Shown here piece after piece: positions 11,667 through 23,822 of a DNA stretch of 64,000 nucleotides (position 1 is its first letter; each line of letters begins with the position of its first letter). Origin of the DNA: Chiua virens (taxonomy: Eukaryota > Basidiomycota > Agaricomycetes > Boletales > Boletaceae); the NCBI GenBank assembly GCA_019787685.1, contig JAHNUO010000027.1, positions 124,001 through 188,000 of the forward strand, read 5' to 3'. The notes beneath the pieces are model-generated. The model had not been told where the DNA came from. It ran no database searches and saw nothing but the letters and a program-made list of their open reading frames with translations. The translations under genes were made by a program, and so were the position numbers.

Positions 11667-14600
11667 GTAAACTGGGATCTCACATTCGCCCTACCCTTCC
11701 AAAGTACTATGAAAACTCTGTCTCTTTAAAGTTTGATTTCAAATACTCGGAAAAACCTCCTAAGCAAGAGGATAAACTACTCAAATCAAAAACAACAGAA
11801 AATGAAAGCATTGACAGCATCTCTGTGGAGCGTGGCGGACACGATAGTTCCGTGCTTAATTCTGTCCCAAAACAAATACCCGATGGGTCTTTTATTAGAT
11901 CTACATCGGTAGAAAAAGAAATAGTATTACCAATTTTGGTATCCCCAGTAAACCAAATTGGTTATGTTGGAGCAAAAGCGCTTCTAGATAGTGGAGCTAA
12001 TGTGATCTTCATACACGAAGATTACGTTGCAAAGCATAAACTTCCCACACACGCACTTCCTCATGCCATTCAAGTCTTCAATGTTGATGGAACCAAGAAT
12101 CAAGCGGGTTCTATTACTCACGCCACACAAATCCTGATCGATTACAAAGGTCACAGGGAAATAGTGGATGCTGAAATTACCAACCTAGGAAAGAACAACC
12201 TTATCCTCAGATATACATGGTTAAAGCACCACAATCCCCATATAGACTGGACAACAGGATCAGTTGTAATGCGGAGATGCCCGGAATCATGTCATACGCA
12301 AGATGAAGACAACTTCTTGGATTCCATAATTGCAGAAGAACTTAAATATGCAAACTCTATTGTGGAATCACATATTTTTACCGCAAACATGGAAACTCCA
12401 CCTTCTCCTCCTAAGGAATGCACTCTTGAAGAGATGGTCCCACAAGAATATATGAAATATGCTAAAGTATTTGGAAAAACGGAATCCGAAAGGATACCAT
12501 TACGCAAACCATGGGATCATGGCATTGACCTAAAAGAATCGTTCGTTCCTAAAAAGGGTCGCTTAATACCCCTCTCTGTCACAGAGCAAGAGGAGGTTTC
12601 CGCATTCATTGATGACCAATTAAAGAAAGGTTACATCAGACCCTCTAAGTCCGAACAGACATCTCTGGTCTTCTTCATTCCTAAGAAAGATGGAAAGAAG
12701 CATATGGTTCAGGATTACCAATACCTAAACAAACACACAAGCAAAAACAATTACCCCTTGCCGCTCATTTCACAGCTTGTGGATAAATTAAAAGACGCTA
12801 AGCTATTTACAAAAATGGATCTCCGATGGGGATACAATAATGTATGCATCAAAGAAGGCGACAAATGGAAAGCAGTGTTTGTCTGCCACCACGGGTCATT
12901 TGAACCCATCGTCATGTACTTCGGATTATGTAACTCCCCAGCAATGTTTCAAACCATGATGAACGAAATCTTTGCCGATATGGACGGCGTCGTTGTCGTT
13001 TACATCGATGACCTTATGATATTCACTAACACTGATGATTATGAAACTCATGACAAGACCGTACTCGAAGTACTTAAACGCCTTGAAGACAACGATCTTT
13101 ATGTAAAACCAGAAAAATGCTTCTTTCGCATAAAAGAAGTGGACTTCCTCAGAATGATCGTGGGAACTGATGGGATTAAAATGGATAACAAAAAGACCAA
13201 AGCAGTAGCCGAATGGCCAACTCCCACATCAGTCAAACACATCAGAAGTTTCCTCAGACTTGCCAACTTCTATCGAAGATTCATTAAAGATTATGGAAAA
13301 ATAGCACGACCTTTACATGACCTTACTAAAAAGGATCAGAAATTTGAATGGACCTTCACTTGTGATGAAGCATTCACTACACTTAAAAAGGCTTTTATGA
13401 CAGCCCCTATCCTTGCTTATCTGGATCAGAATGCCAAATATTGCTTAGAATGCGATTCATCGGATTTCGCAACGGGAGCAGTTCTATCTTTAGAAAAAGA
13501 AGGACTTTGGCACCCTGTCGCTTACAATAGCCACTCTATGACACCAGAAGAACGGAACTACTCTATAGCAGATAAAGAAATGCTCTTGGTTATCTGATCT
13601 CTTGAACTATGGCGCCACTATCTTGAGGGTGCAAAACATGAATTTGAAATATGGAATGACCACCAGAACCTTATGTGGTTTATAACATGCCAAGATCTTA
13701 ACCGAAGACAAGCAAGATGGGCACAATATCTCTCACGCTTTAACTTCACTTGGCACCACAAGGCTGGAGTCACTATGGGAAAAGCAGACGCTTTGAGTAG
13801 GAGAGAGGACCACATGATAGGGATCGAAGATGATAACAAAGGAATCCTTCTCATGGATCCATCTAAGATCAGATCAGCCGTCACTCTCCTCTATAATGGT
13901 GATCAATTTCTATCTGATATACAACATGAAACTATGAAACTATCACCTAATGCCATGAAACACCTGCTTTCTATTGGATATAAAGTCGAGGATGCCTTCC
14001 TTAGAAAGGGGGATAGGATCTTCATTCTGGATGCTTTATGCACCAAATCAATAACTATGTTTCATGACACTCCAGAAGCCAGATATCCCGGTTATGACAA
14101 AACTTTAGAACTTCTCTCACGAACCTATATTTGGCCTCAAATGAACAAAGAAGTCAAAAATTATGTCTCACACTGTGAAAGATGTACTCGTTTCAAAGGT
14201 TCCAATCAAAAAACAGCAGGACTCCTGCAACCCTTAGAAACACTGTCACTACCATGGGAAGATATCTCAGCAGATTTCATCACAGATCTCCCACTTTCAC
14301 ACTCCTATGATTCTATTCTCACGGTTGTGGATCGATTCTCAAAAGAAGTTGAATTCATTCCCTGCCACAAAACATGTTCATCTATGGATCTCGCTAAATT
14401 ATATCTCTCACACATATGGAAACATCATGGCCTCCCTAAAACCATCATATCGGATAGAGGACCACAATTCGCCTCCCAACTTATGAAAGATATATGCTCA
14501 GGGTTGAAAATAACACCCAAATTAAGCACCACACATCATCCACAGACAGATGGACAATCAGAATGAATGAATCGAGAAGTGCAACAATACCTTTGCATGT

Positions 14601-15505
14601 TCTGTGCTGAGAAAGATAACACATGGACCGATTGGCTCCCTCTCACACAATTCTCATATAACAGCAAGAAACACTCCGCCACTAAATTCTCACCATTCGA
14701 AATCACACAATCCTACGTCCCTAGGATAGGAATTATGCCACAATCTATGAAAAGCCTAGCTGCTCAGAACTACATCACGGACTTCTCCGAAGTTCTAGAG
14801 CAAACCAAATCTAATATAGACAAAGCCGCGGAACATATGAAAGATATTGCAGATAGATCGAGATCAGAACCACCTTCCTATTCAATTGGCGATAAGGTCT
14901 GGCTCTCCACAGCAAATCTAAAAATAAAACAACACCCCAAATTCACAGACAAGTGCATTGAACCATATGACATAATATCCATGCACAGTCCAAATGCTTT
15001 AAAGCTTCGACTCCCACGCACTATCCGAATACACCCAGTTGCAAATATTTCTCAGGTCAAACCTTACAAAGAACATCTACCAGATCAACCGGTCTATAAA
15101 CCATGACCAGTCGTAATCAGAGATGACCGAGAAGAAGAATTCGAAGCGGATTACATTGTTGATTCCTGAATGAAGGAACGACACTTAGAATATCTCATAC
15201 ACTGGAAAGGCTATGATGATGACAAAAGAACTTGGGAACCCCTAAGCAATCTGAAGAACGCTCCAGATCTCATATCTGATTTCCACAAAGCACATCCAGA
15301 TGCCCCAAGAAAACTAAAAGTCACACAAACAGAATTCAACTCTATGTTCCGTACATATGACGATAAAACCGAAAACGAACATGAGGATGGTCTCCATCGT
15401 CTCAATTACGAAATAGATCATTCGGAGTCTGATCAACAGAAGGGGGATAGTGTTATGATACCGACTTTTCCTCACTTAACAACTCCAACATTCAACTTAT
15501 TCTAA
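11651..15505 (+). pseudogene. pol: Pol of E2, in-frame TGA stops
   Basis: Minus-one frame relative to gag. Protease (DSGAN near 11990), RT with YIDD near 13000, RNase H, integrase and chromodomain are all present in a single frame. It is interrupted by TGA at 13595, 14564, 15104 and 15167. Where E1 or E3 keeps an arginine codon at these sites, it is CGA (CGT in E3 at the first). Some conserved Gly, Arg and Ala codons are also altered (for example KCIEPYD instead of KWIGPYD). No indel frameshift is evident. It is therefore a clean record of point decay at CpG sites. The frame ends 55 bp inside the 3' LTR. Confidence 0.9.
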
Positions 15506-15882
15506 AACATATACACCTCATGTCAAGGCTGTCCAAAGGATCATATCCGATTGGCTGCCACAATAACACAGCATCCATCACCTCATGCCCTTATCTATTC
15601 ATTTCCCTTATCACTGACTCATCACAAGCAGTGCAAGGCTATGCTCTTATCTATGACTCATATCGATTCACACCTTATCATCCAATAGGATACAGTATGC
15701 TTATCTACATAGTTCATACTCAGATTAGAACTCCGATATCCATGTAGTATATAAACCCCATGAATGACAGCCAGAGAGCTCTAACAAAGTTCTCTTGGAG
15801 TTTTCGCCTCTTCACTGGACTGAACCCCCTCTTCACTCAACCACTACAACTTAATAGTCTAGTGTTGTTCTAGGTTGTTTCA
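15451..15882 (+). repeat. E2 3' LTR
   Basis: 432 bp, tgttatgataccgac...ttgtttca, then atagt. Preceded by the polypurine tract agaagggggatag. Confidence 0.92.
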
Positions 15883-15973
15883 ATAGTTACCATATAAGGG
15901 TCAAGATAAGTGACAATTTCAAACAAGAGACCTGGACCATCTTTCAGGGTCCAGAAATAATTGACATTATTAT

Positions 15974-16404
15974 TGTTACGATATCAACTTTTCCTCACTT
16001 CACAACTCCAACATTCGATCTATTCTAAAGATACACGCCTCATATCAGGGCTGTCCAAAGGATCACATCCGATTGACTGCCACAATAACACAGCATCCAT
16101 CAACACATGTTCTTATCTATTTCATTTCCCTTATCACTGACTCATCATTGGCAGTGCAAGGCTATGCTCTTATCTATGACTCATATCTATTCACACCTTA
16201 TCATCCAACAGGATACATTATGCTTATCTACGTAGTTCATACTCAGATTAGAACTCCGATATCCATGTAGTATATAAACCCCATGAATGACAGCCAGAGA
16301 GCTCTAACAAAGTTCTCTTGGAGTTTTTGCCTCTTCACTGGACTGAACCCCCTCTCATCTCAACCACTACACTTTACAGTCTAGTATTGTTCTAGGTTGT
16401 TTCA
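15974..16404 (+). mobile_element. Solo LTR, family F1
   Basis: 431-bp LTR (tgttacgatatc...ttgtttca) with duplication attat at 15969-15973 and 16405-16409 and no interior, the product expected from LTR-LTR recombination. Confidence 0.93.
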
Positions 16405-16409
16405 ATTAT

Positions 16410-17002
16410 CTTGTTGAAAAATGCTATTAATTGAATTCCACCCATAATATTTTATGGTATGCTACAATTTATCCTTCAAAATATGAATGAAATATGACCA
16501 TTGATCCTACCCTCTATTTTGACAGCATATCCAACTCTCTATCAAGTGATATAGCCTTATATCATGAAGGAAAGACTTCTAAACATTGTTGCTTCTATTG
16601 CTAGTCTATTACTCTGACATGGTTTTTTATATAATGATATGCTCTTTTCTTATCCTAGGTAATGATTCTGACATAGTCAGAGTATGTTATGTTCATATAG
16701 CTCTTTGTAGTCCTCTTGTGAGCATAGGGCAAGTCTCCTAATAACTAATTCCAAGAAAGGATCAAGGACAATATTATAATAAATGGAACATTTAGTGACA
16801 TTTAGGAGTATTCTGATGATGTTGCACAGTATTTTCCATCTTATAAATTGACATAAAATAATGAACACAACAAGTGGTAGTAGAAGAAAGTTTGAATACA
16901 TGACCACTAATGGACTTTATGAGGTCTGGTGGGATATCACACCAGTGTATGAATAAGTAATTAGACCCATGCCTACTCTGTACGTATCCTGAGAATATGG
17001 TC
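16410..17002. other. No gene recognised
   Basis: AT-rich DNA without a convincing coding frame, RNA gene or LTR terminus; probably decayed repeat. Confidence 0.45.
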
Positions 17003-17303
17003 AGAAGCTGGATTACTCTTCTAAGGGGAGAAAGACATTTCATGGTGACATAAGCATGAAGTCACAAAGTGTGTGTATATTTTCAAACTCAGATATCATG
17101 TAATCAGGTATATCTTTATTTGTAGCACCAAAAAAGACCAAATATCCATTGATAAATATGAGATTCTATGTCTCAAGTTACAAGTACAAAAATTATTACA
17201 ATGGGGTCATTGATTTAAAATATTCATATCTTGGGATCCTGGGAACCAAATCACATGACCCAATGGCCAATTTGCAGCCAAGCATGAGTACTATCTTTCA
17301 TCC
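17003..17303 (-). repeat. Repeat R1, inverted copy, left piece
   Basis: Reverse complement of about 556-845. It breaks off at catcc (17299-17303) where the element at 17304 inserted and resumes at 21315. Confidence 0.8.
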
Positions 17304-18153
17304 TGAAACAAGCTGAACATAATGAGGCACATAGAAGGGTGGATAGACAATGAGGTTGTATAGTAGCTTGTTGTAGGAGTCAATGGCCCCTTGAGGTGAT
17401 AAACCTGTATTCCCGCTTTGTTTACAGGATGCCCAGACTGCCCATATTGATTGTCATATCTGTCTGTTGTGGTCCCGTGTCTATCTGAGTGGATCCAACC
17501 TATATTTGTATGTTTTGTTTTTCGTTTCTACATGTTTCTGTGTGAGGTGACCGAATCGGGTCGCTCGATCGAGATCGCACGATGCACACTAATCAACTCC
17601 CTTTTTGTCCAATTTCCATTTTATTTCATACCTTAGATTATTTTCAGACGGTTCCATGTCATCGACATGTATCTGATTGGTTAAAAGGTACAGATAGTCA
17701 GATCGTACGACATTTTAAAGGTAGTCCATTGATTCATGGATCAAACCTTATCCCACCTTGACAGAACATTGTTTTTCTTTTCATGGGTCAATCTCCATGA
17801 GAGACAGCTCTGTATATGTATGCTTTCCTTATTTACTTGGTACTTCATCTGCTGTAAAAGTCCTGGGAATACCTGAGACTATAAAATTATGTTCATAAAT
17901 AAAATTTTCATCTTTTGATCCCTGTTTTCTCTTGCGTTCTAAGTTGCCTCATCCATTTAACCATTGTTATGATAGTTCCGGATAGGACCTAACATAGCCG
18001 CAAAAGCACTAAGTACCAAGTGGCTGCAATAACTCAAACAACCACCACTTGATACGTGGTGTGCTGAAGAGTTGGAACGAGGGTTTCTGGTCAGCAAATT
18101 GCTACCAGAGAGTCAAGTGAAAACTCAGGCATTGCTGAGAGTTGTCCGGTTGT

Positions 18154-18707
18154 GTCATATACTGCTCCGTTCTCCGTTCCTCTGGATACAACTCCGTACC
18201 TCTTAGACCATAACTCCAGGTCGATCACCCTCAGGACACAACTCCATGATCCTAGACCTCCGTTACGTATATATGTTTCCTCTTTTATTTTAGTACATAA
18301 CCTGTGTCTCGCTTATGAGCACAGCTCCGGCTTTCTCAGTACCTGACTTACCTCTGGCTATGTAGTTTCCCGATCTTCCGTCTTACTCAGTTCTTACCAA
18401 CTCCGTTACTAATCTCCATTTCACTCCAAGTATATAAACTATAGTACCCTGACTGTGTACCCTTAGTCTGAATATTAGTTTATTTGTACGACTCACTCCA
18501 AACACTCCGTAAGACCTTGATGGTCTTTACTCTGCTCAACTCCACTTCATGTGTTGAGTCATATATCTACCTCCGTTCTCTGTACGTCCAAAATATAGGG
18601 ACAGACTGTGACAAGGGCGCACCACATACGGTGAAGCCAAGTCCTGTCCGATGCTACAACTCTGGAGATCCGGAGTTGGCTACCTCTGAGTCACATGGTC
18701 TCTAACA
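18154..18707 (+). mobile_element. Solo LTR, family D
   Basis: 554 bp, tgtcatatactgctcc...ggtctctaaca, flanked by ggttg at 18149-18153 and 18708-18712. A TATA-like tatataaac occurs near 18430. Only copy in the window. Confidence 0.88.
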
Positions 18708-18829
18708 GGTTGGGAATCTATACCTGAGGGATGGTCAAGGGATGAGGGTTGACTGCATTGAGTCCAAGTAGTCAAGTGTGGACTACAAGGAGTCCTTGGT
18801 CAAGTGGTCACAAGGAAGGTTCCAAGTGT

Positions 18830-19557
18830 TACAATTTCTTTCTTTCGTCTCACTTGTACTTCTTCACTTCACTCGATACCTAGGTATCCTCGTACGTTCA
18901 TCCATACTCGTTTCTCTTTACATTTGTAACTCCGCACCAGCCTTACCCGAGTGCTTACATTTCCCCTTTCTTGTCATCATCCGATGGCATTGCACTTACT
19001 CATTTCATTCTCGTCATCATCCGATGGCTTCGCATTTGTCATTTCATCTTCGTCATCGTCCGTTGCCTTCGCATCGTACGACTTCCCCTTTTGATTACTG
19101 CGCACTCCTTTTGGCCCTTTGGCCCTTCCGCTCTTCTGGCCCTCCCCTTTTAGTTACTTGGTCCGTGCGCAGTTCTCGTAGTATAAATACCCCGCAGCGA
19201 TACTCTTGTACCCCAGTCTTGATCTCCGCAATCTAGCTGAGTATCACTGCTCCACTCGGAACCTTCCTTGTGACCACTCGACCAGGGACTTCTCTTGTCG
19301 TCCCTTGACCCAACACTCGGACTCAACGTAGTCAACCCTCGACCCTCGGCCGTCCCTCGGGTATAGATTCCCAACTGGACAACTCTCAGCAACGCCTGAG
19401 TTTTCACTCGTCTCTCTGGTAGCCACCCGCTGACCAGAAACCCTCGTTCGACTCTTCAGCGCACCACGTATCAAGTGGTGGTTGTTTGAGTTATTGCAGC
19501 CACTTGGTACTTGGTGCTTTTGCGGCTACGCTAGGTCCTACCCGGAACTACCGTAAC
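18830..19557 (+). mobile_element. Solo LTR of F2, inverted inside an F2 LTR
   Basis: 728 bp, tgttacaatttctttc...ctaccgtaaca, flanked by ccaag at 18825-18829 and 19558-19562. It carries TATA (gtataaatacc) and the start motif agtcttgatct on the plus strand. Confidence 0.93.
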
Positions 19558-20643
19558 ACCAAGTGGAGCAGTGATACTCAGCTAGATTGCGGAGATCAAG
19601 ACTAGGGTACAGGAGTAACACTGCAAGGTATTTATACAGTAAGAATCATGCATGGACCAAGCGTCCAAAAGGGGTGGGCAAGAAGAGTGGAAGGGATAAA
19701 GGCCCAAAAGGAGTAATTGTATGATGTGATGGCAGCAGACAATGATGAAGAGGAAATGACAAATGCAAAGCCATCGGATGATGACAAGAGTGAAATGAGT
19801 AAGCACTCGGGTTGAGTCGGTGCGGGGTTACGTAAGGTGAAAGTGAAACGAGTATGGATAAATGTACAAGGATACCTAGGTATTGAGTGTAGTGAAGTAG
19901 TACAAGTGAAGTGAAAGAAAGAAATCGTAACAACCATCCTTTCAAACTGCCCTTACTAGTACTCGATCGCCGTTGTGCTCAGGTCCCTGCCTTTTCGTTG
20001 AACTATCTGACTGTCTGCTTTTCGGCTGGTTTTATCGATTTTCATATGGTTTCATCCAGGAACGCATCTGGATTGCTTTCAAAGCTCTTGTCAATGCCTC
20101 AACACTTTGTCTCTAACCTCAGAACCCCTTGGGATGAGTCATACTCGCACCCACCTCTTTTCTTTCTATCTGACTGTTCCACTAATCCTGGTCCTGTCAT
20201 ACCAGCCCATTTTTCTATTCTTCATTGTGATGGGCAATGACCATGAGGTCAGCTTGAATACTGGATTTACTGTCAGTGAAGACACCAGTGTGTTTTCTAG
20301 TAGATAATGTATGTATATTACAGTAGTTCAATGATGATTGACTGCTGGGCAGGAATGATGGTGGAACATATTAATTAACAAACTGGGGATTTATCCTCCA
20401 GTTGCTCAAGGTATATATACTATGTACATGTGGCTGTGCCTACTTGATAAGGAAAGAGAGTATGGTAAGCATAATTATGAATAGTCTGAGGTATCAGCTA
20501 CATGAGGATGCAGTAAGGCAGAGCATATGTATGATGCATGATGTTTGACTAATCAGATATGATCTGGATGAGTCAGGTTGGAGTTACAGGAAACATGATG
20601 CATCAATGAAAGGATCTAGTGTGTGAGTGAAATGGAAGCACAT

Positions 20644-21243
20644 TGTAGGGAATAGGTATTCCCTGTGCTTGAATAGCACTTTTCCACATCCTATCGTCTC
20701 CCAATCCCAATCTCAATCTGTCTGCTTACCCAGACTCAATACTAATATCACCTATCTGCATGCTCATGCTCACCTGGCTCTGCATTTTTCAAATTTCTTT
20801 TATTCTGTTTTATTTTATTTTGTTATGTTTTGCTTTATCTGTACTTAGCACTCACAACCCTTGCAGGGTTAGTGATTCTGGGTCTGAGATTTTTAGTTTA
20901 ATCATACTTACTTAGGATGAGTCTGAGGGTATTCCTGAGGACTATAAAATACACTGTATTGACAAAATACAGTAGCTTTTGCCCACATCATTCTTGGTCG
21001 ACATTTGTTTTCTATCTTTTCCTTATGTTTTCTTGATCCAGATTTGGACTGCTATGTCTTCTTTTTTATCTGTTTTGATCCAGATTTGCCTCAGATTCAT
21101 CTTGGACTACTAAAAATCTATTTCTCGTCATTCACCAACTCAGTGCAGTCCCTGGGTCAAATGGAGTCACATTCCTTTACCCCCCTTTCATTCTCTTTCA
21201 ATTCCCCTGAGTCTTACACTCTAGCTGGGATTTATTATCTTCA
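20644..21243 (+). mobile_element. Solo LTR, family X
   Basis: About 600 bp, tgtagggaataggtattccc...tatcttca, flanked by acat at 20640-20643 and 21244-21247. The empty-site version of the flank (gaaatggaagtgcat joined to ggagattaataac) is visible at 21970-21998. An inverted copy lies at 26557-27171. Confidence 0.8.
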
Positions 21244-21314
21244 ACATGGAGATTAATAACATGCACAAGCCATGAGGCAAGAAAGTTAGGTGCATGAGGA
21301 TCAGTGTTGTAACA

Positions 21315-21415
21315 CATCCCACCAGACCTAAGTGAAACTCTCACCCCTCTTTGCAGTGCACTTTGCACACTGCATTGTGTTTAGTTATTGCCATGGTTTT
21401 TGGAGTTACTATATT
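21315..21415 (-). repeat. Repeat R1, inverted copy, right piece
   Basis: Reverse complement of about 455-560 (cccaccagacctaagtgaaa), continuing the copy that was cut at 17303. Confidence 0.8.
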
Positions 21416-21755
21416 TCACCACTCACCAATGTCCTCCCTCCCTCAAAAAAGTGGTAGGCAAGTCAAGCCTATAGACAAGCAATGTATTATAAAAACCTCA
21501 AGCCTCCCACAGGAAACTCTCCAGAATAAGCAACATGACATGAGAATTGGTCAGCACTCCCATTTTGGTTATGTGATTTGCATCTAACTCTTATCCAAGG
21601 CTACATTCTCTCCTTTCTTTCAGATCTATGTACACCTTGATGCAGTTCAGGTCTGTTGTTGCTTTCATTACACAGGCTCAACCTTACTGCAGTGAATTCA
21701 AAGATTTATACCACATCAATTCGAAGGTCTTGTGGAACTTGAAGCACTCCAAGGT
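21416..21755. other. No gene recognised
   Basis: No protein-like frame and no element terminus that I can define. Confidence 0.45.
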
Positions 21756-22082
21756 GAGTAGGTAAGCATAATTACAAATAGTCTGAGGTATCAGCTACAT
21801 GAGGTATGGGTAATGCAGAGCATGCAGTGATGGCGTGACATTGTCCAATTGGATATGATCCGGATGAGTCAGGTTAGGAGTCATGGTGAGTCATAATGAC
21901 TCAAGAAGTGCATGAGGCATCAACAGAAGGATCTAGCGTGCAAGTACACGTTGTTAAGGCATGTAATGAAATGGAAGTGCATGGAGATTAATAACATGCT
22001 TTAAGGGTGTGTTGTAACCCTAGACAACATGGTAAACACGTGTTGCGGAAAGTTAGAAGCATGGAAATTTGTGTTTGTAACA
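21756..22082 (-). repeat. F4-type LTR fragment
   Basis: Shares gtaagcataatta, tagtctgaggtatcagctac and ggagattaataacatgc with 20480-21270 and ends tttgtaaca next to repeat R2. The left end is not resolved. Confidence 0.55.
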
Positions 22083-22480
22083 CTATCCAGGGGCATATCC
22101 TGGAATATGTTCAGATTTTTCCAGATTTGTCTGGAATTCTTAGGAGTGATCTCAAGATTATATCCCCCCAGACCTATGTATATCCCACCTGAAATCAGTC
22201 ATATCTTTGATTCCTGCAAACCAAATTACATACATACAAAGAGGGTCAAGAACAAGGTATTAGTCAGCACTACAGTGCTCCCAAAGTGATCTAAGCAAGA
22301 TTCCCACACTGTTATATCACAAGACAGTGATATTTCTGTACATAGCTAGCTCTAAGGCAAGAATAGCATATAATATGAAAATGGGCATATTGTTTGATCC
22401 TGTGAACCAAATCACATGATACAAGGGTCAGTAGAAAGCTACAAATGAGGGCTATCATTGTGGGCACTCAAAGGACTGAA
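22083..22480 (-). repeat. Unclassified dispersed repeat R2, uninterrupted copy
   Basis: Reverse complement of 48797-48941 joined to 50522-50780. It holds two diverged versions of a core like R1 (ttggtttgcaggaatcaaag and ttggttcacagggtcaaaca on the other strand), about 180 bp apart. Noncoding as far as I can see. Confidence 0.75.
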
Positions 22481-22879
22481 CTGGTCCTGGTCCAGTTCTT
22501 CCTAAAAAAGCAAAAAGACTGGACCAGACCAAACTTTAAAACACTAATGATTCATCCTGTGATAGAACTCCACTTTGCCTAAGTCCTTTCACCAGCCTTC
22601 TTTGCCCTCTCAGTCATCAAAGGTTGTGAGTCATTGTCATCTGATCTGGCCAATGCTATTAATTGAGCACACCATAGTACACATAGCCTTCTTTGAAAGT
22701 CATGGTAAAAAGACAACTTCACAAGCTTTGTCTACATACATACTGTCAATGATGACAATGACATGACATGACATGATGAGAACAATTGCAGTGTGTCATT
22801 TTATTGGTCATGTGCCTCATTGTCTGAGTCCCCACTTCTCCTGCTCTCTCCACTGGTAACCCACAGGTCAACCCACACC
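22481..22879. other. No gene recognised
   Basis: No conserved frame; a short atgacatgacatgac run near 22755 is a simple repeat. Confidence 0.45.
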
Positions 22880-22884
22880 CACAC

Positions 22885-23528
22885 TGTAACAACCTAGAAC
22901 AAAGGTGGATTATAGGGTAACTTGTGAGAGGTTGTAAGGGTTCAGTGTATGGTTATGGTGCAAGTAATCCAACCAGTGAGGCGAGAACTACAGAGGAGAT
23001 CTGTCTATGAGAGACAATGGGGAATATCCAAAGGTGAACTTTGTTAGAGCTCCCTTGGTGCTGCATTCAAGTCTTAAATACTAAAAGTACAATCGGAGTT
23101 ACAATCGGAGTATGAATATATAGATAAGTATGAGTGTCCTGATTGGTAGATAAGGTGAGATAACATGAGGTATCTGCATGTATGTGAGTCATAGATAAGA
23201 ACATGAGGAAACAATGCTGTAACAATGCGGTAAAAGCATGTTATAAGATAAGCACTGCTTTAATAATAGATATGAGTCATAAGGAATTATAGATAAGAGA
23301 TAACGTGTAAATACACGCGTGTTGTGCATGGGTTATGACAGTGTGTGAATACATGTGTCTAATGATGATGATATAAATATCATAATGTGGTGGCCAATAG
23401 GATAAGATCCTGAGTATAGCCTTAGCATGAGGCAAAGTATGCCATAATAGATATTGTGTATCTTGTATAATGGATGAGAGTGTTGAGTAGGAAGGCGAAA
23501 GATTAATGAGTGAAACGTGATTGTAACA
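22885..23528 (-). mobile_element. Solo LTR of family F3
   Basis: 644 bp, tgtaacaacctagaac...gattgtaaca, flanked by cacac at 22880-22884 and 23529-23533; second copy of the LTR found at 6842-7481. Confidence 0.92.
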
Positions 23529-23822
23529 CACACCTGTACCCATTCCCACAGGTCTGCACCTGTTACAGGTACAGGTATGGGTATACACTGGGATACCCAG
23601 GGGTATACCTGTACAGTTGCCTAGGTATGGCCATTTTGGACTAGAACTATCGGTGATACATGTTCTTACCATTTCCTGATGCATTGTAACACTTCAATTA
23701 GTTCCACTTACCTCTCTCTCTGCCAGTGGGGTGTTCCACATGTCCTGATAGACTGGTATTGGATGTAGCTACTCAGGTTTTCAGTACACTGTAAGAGCTG
23801 AAAGCTTCCTATGGTTGTAAAG

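Larger units (their letters stand above)
1489..15882 (+). mobile_element. Ty3/Gypsy element E2 (family F1), split by E1
   Basis: Outer retrotransposon with 432-bp LTRs (1489-1920 and 15451-15882, both TG...CA) flanked by the 5-bp duplication atagt at 1484-1488 and 15883-15887. Its interior runs 1921-2395 and resumes at 9924 after the nested copy E1. Order: leader, ORF1, ORF2, gag, pol with chromodomain. The pol frame is broken only by TGA codons where sister copies have CGA, so the element is dead through point mutation and by the insertion. The two LTRs differ mainly at CpG sites (for example acg/atg near their starts), indicating an older insertion than E3. Confidence 0.93.
17965..19932 (-). 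mobile_element. Solo LTR of family F2 with two guests
   Basis: tgttatgatagttcc...gaaatcgtaaca, flanked by accat at 17960-17964 and 19933-19937. It is interrupted by a solo LTR of family D (18154-18707) and by an inverted LTR of its own family (18830-19557). Removing both and one duplication each leaves about 0.68 kb, near the F2 LTR length. Confidence 0.92.
17370..20330 (+). repeat. Degenerate TGTAGG-type LTR, split
   Basis: Begins tgtaggagtcaatgg, like the L1 LTRs (tgtaggagttaaatacc). It contains cctgagactataaaatt near 17875, matching the L1 LTR TATA region, and continues after the 17965-19932 insertion to about 20330. The right end is not defined. Confidence 0.4.
17304..21314 (-). mobile_element. 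LTR-like solo element (family F4) hosting a nest
   Basis: Starts tgaaacaagc and ends gttgtaaca, flanked by catcc (17299-17303 and 21315-21319) within repeat R1. The termini match the F1-type LTR read on the minus strand (TGTTAC...TTTCA). Without the guests recognised here, about 1.4 kb remains, some of which looks like a TGTAGG-type LTR relic (see 17370). A diverged second copy of its core lies at about 21756-22082. Confidence 0.75.
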
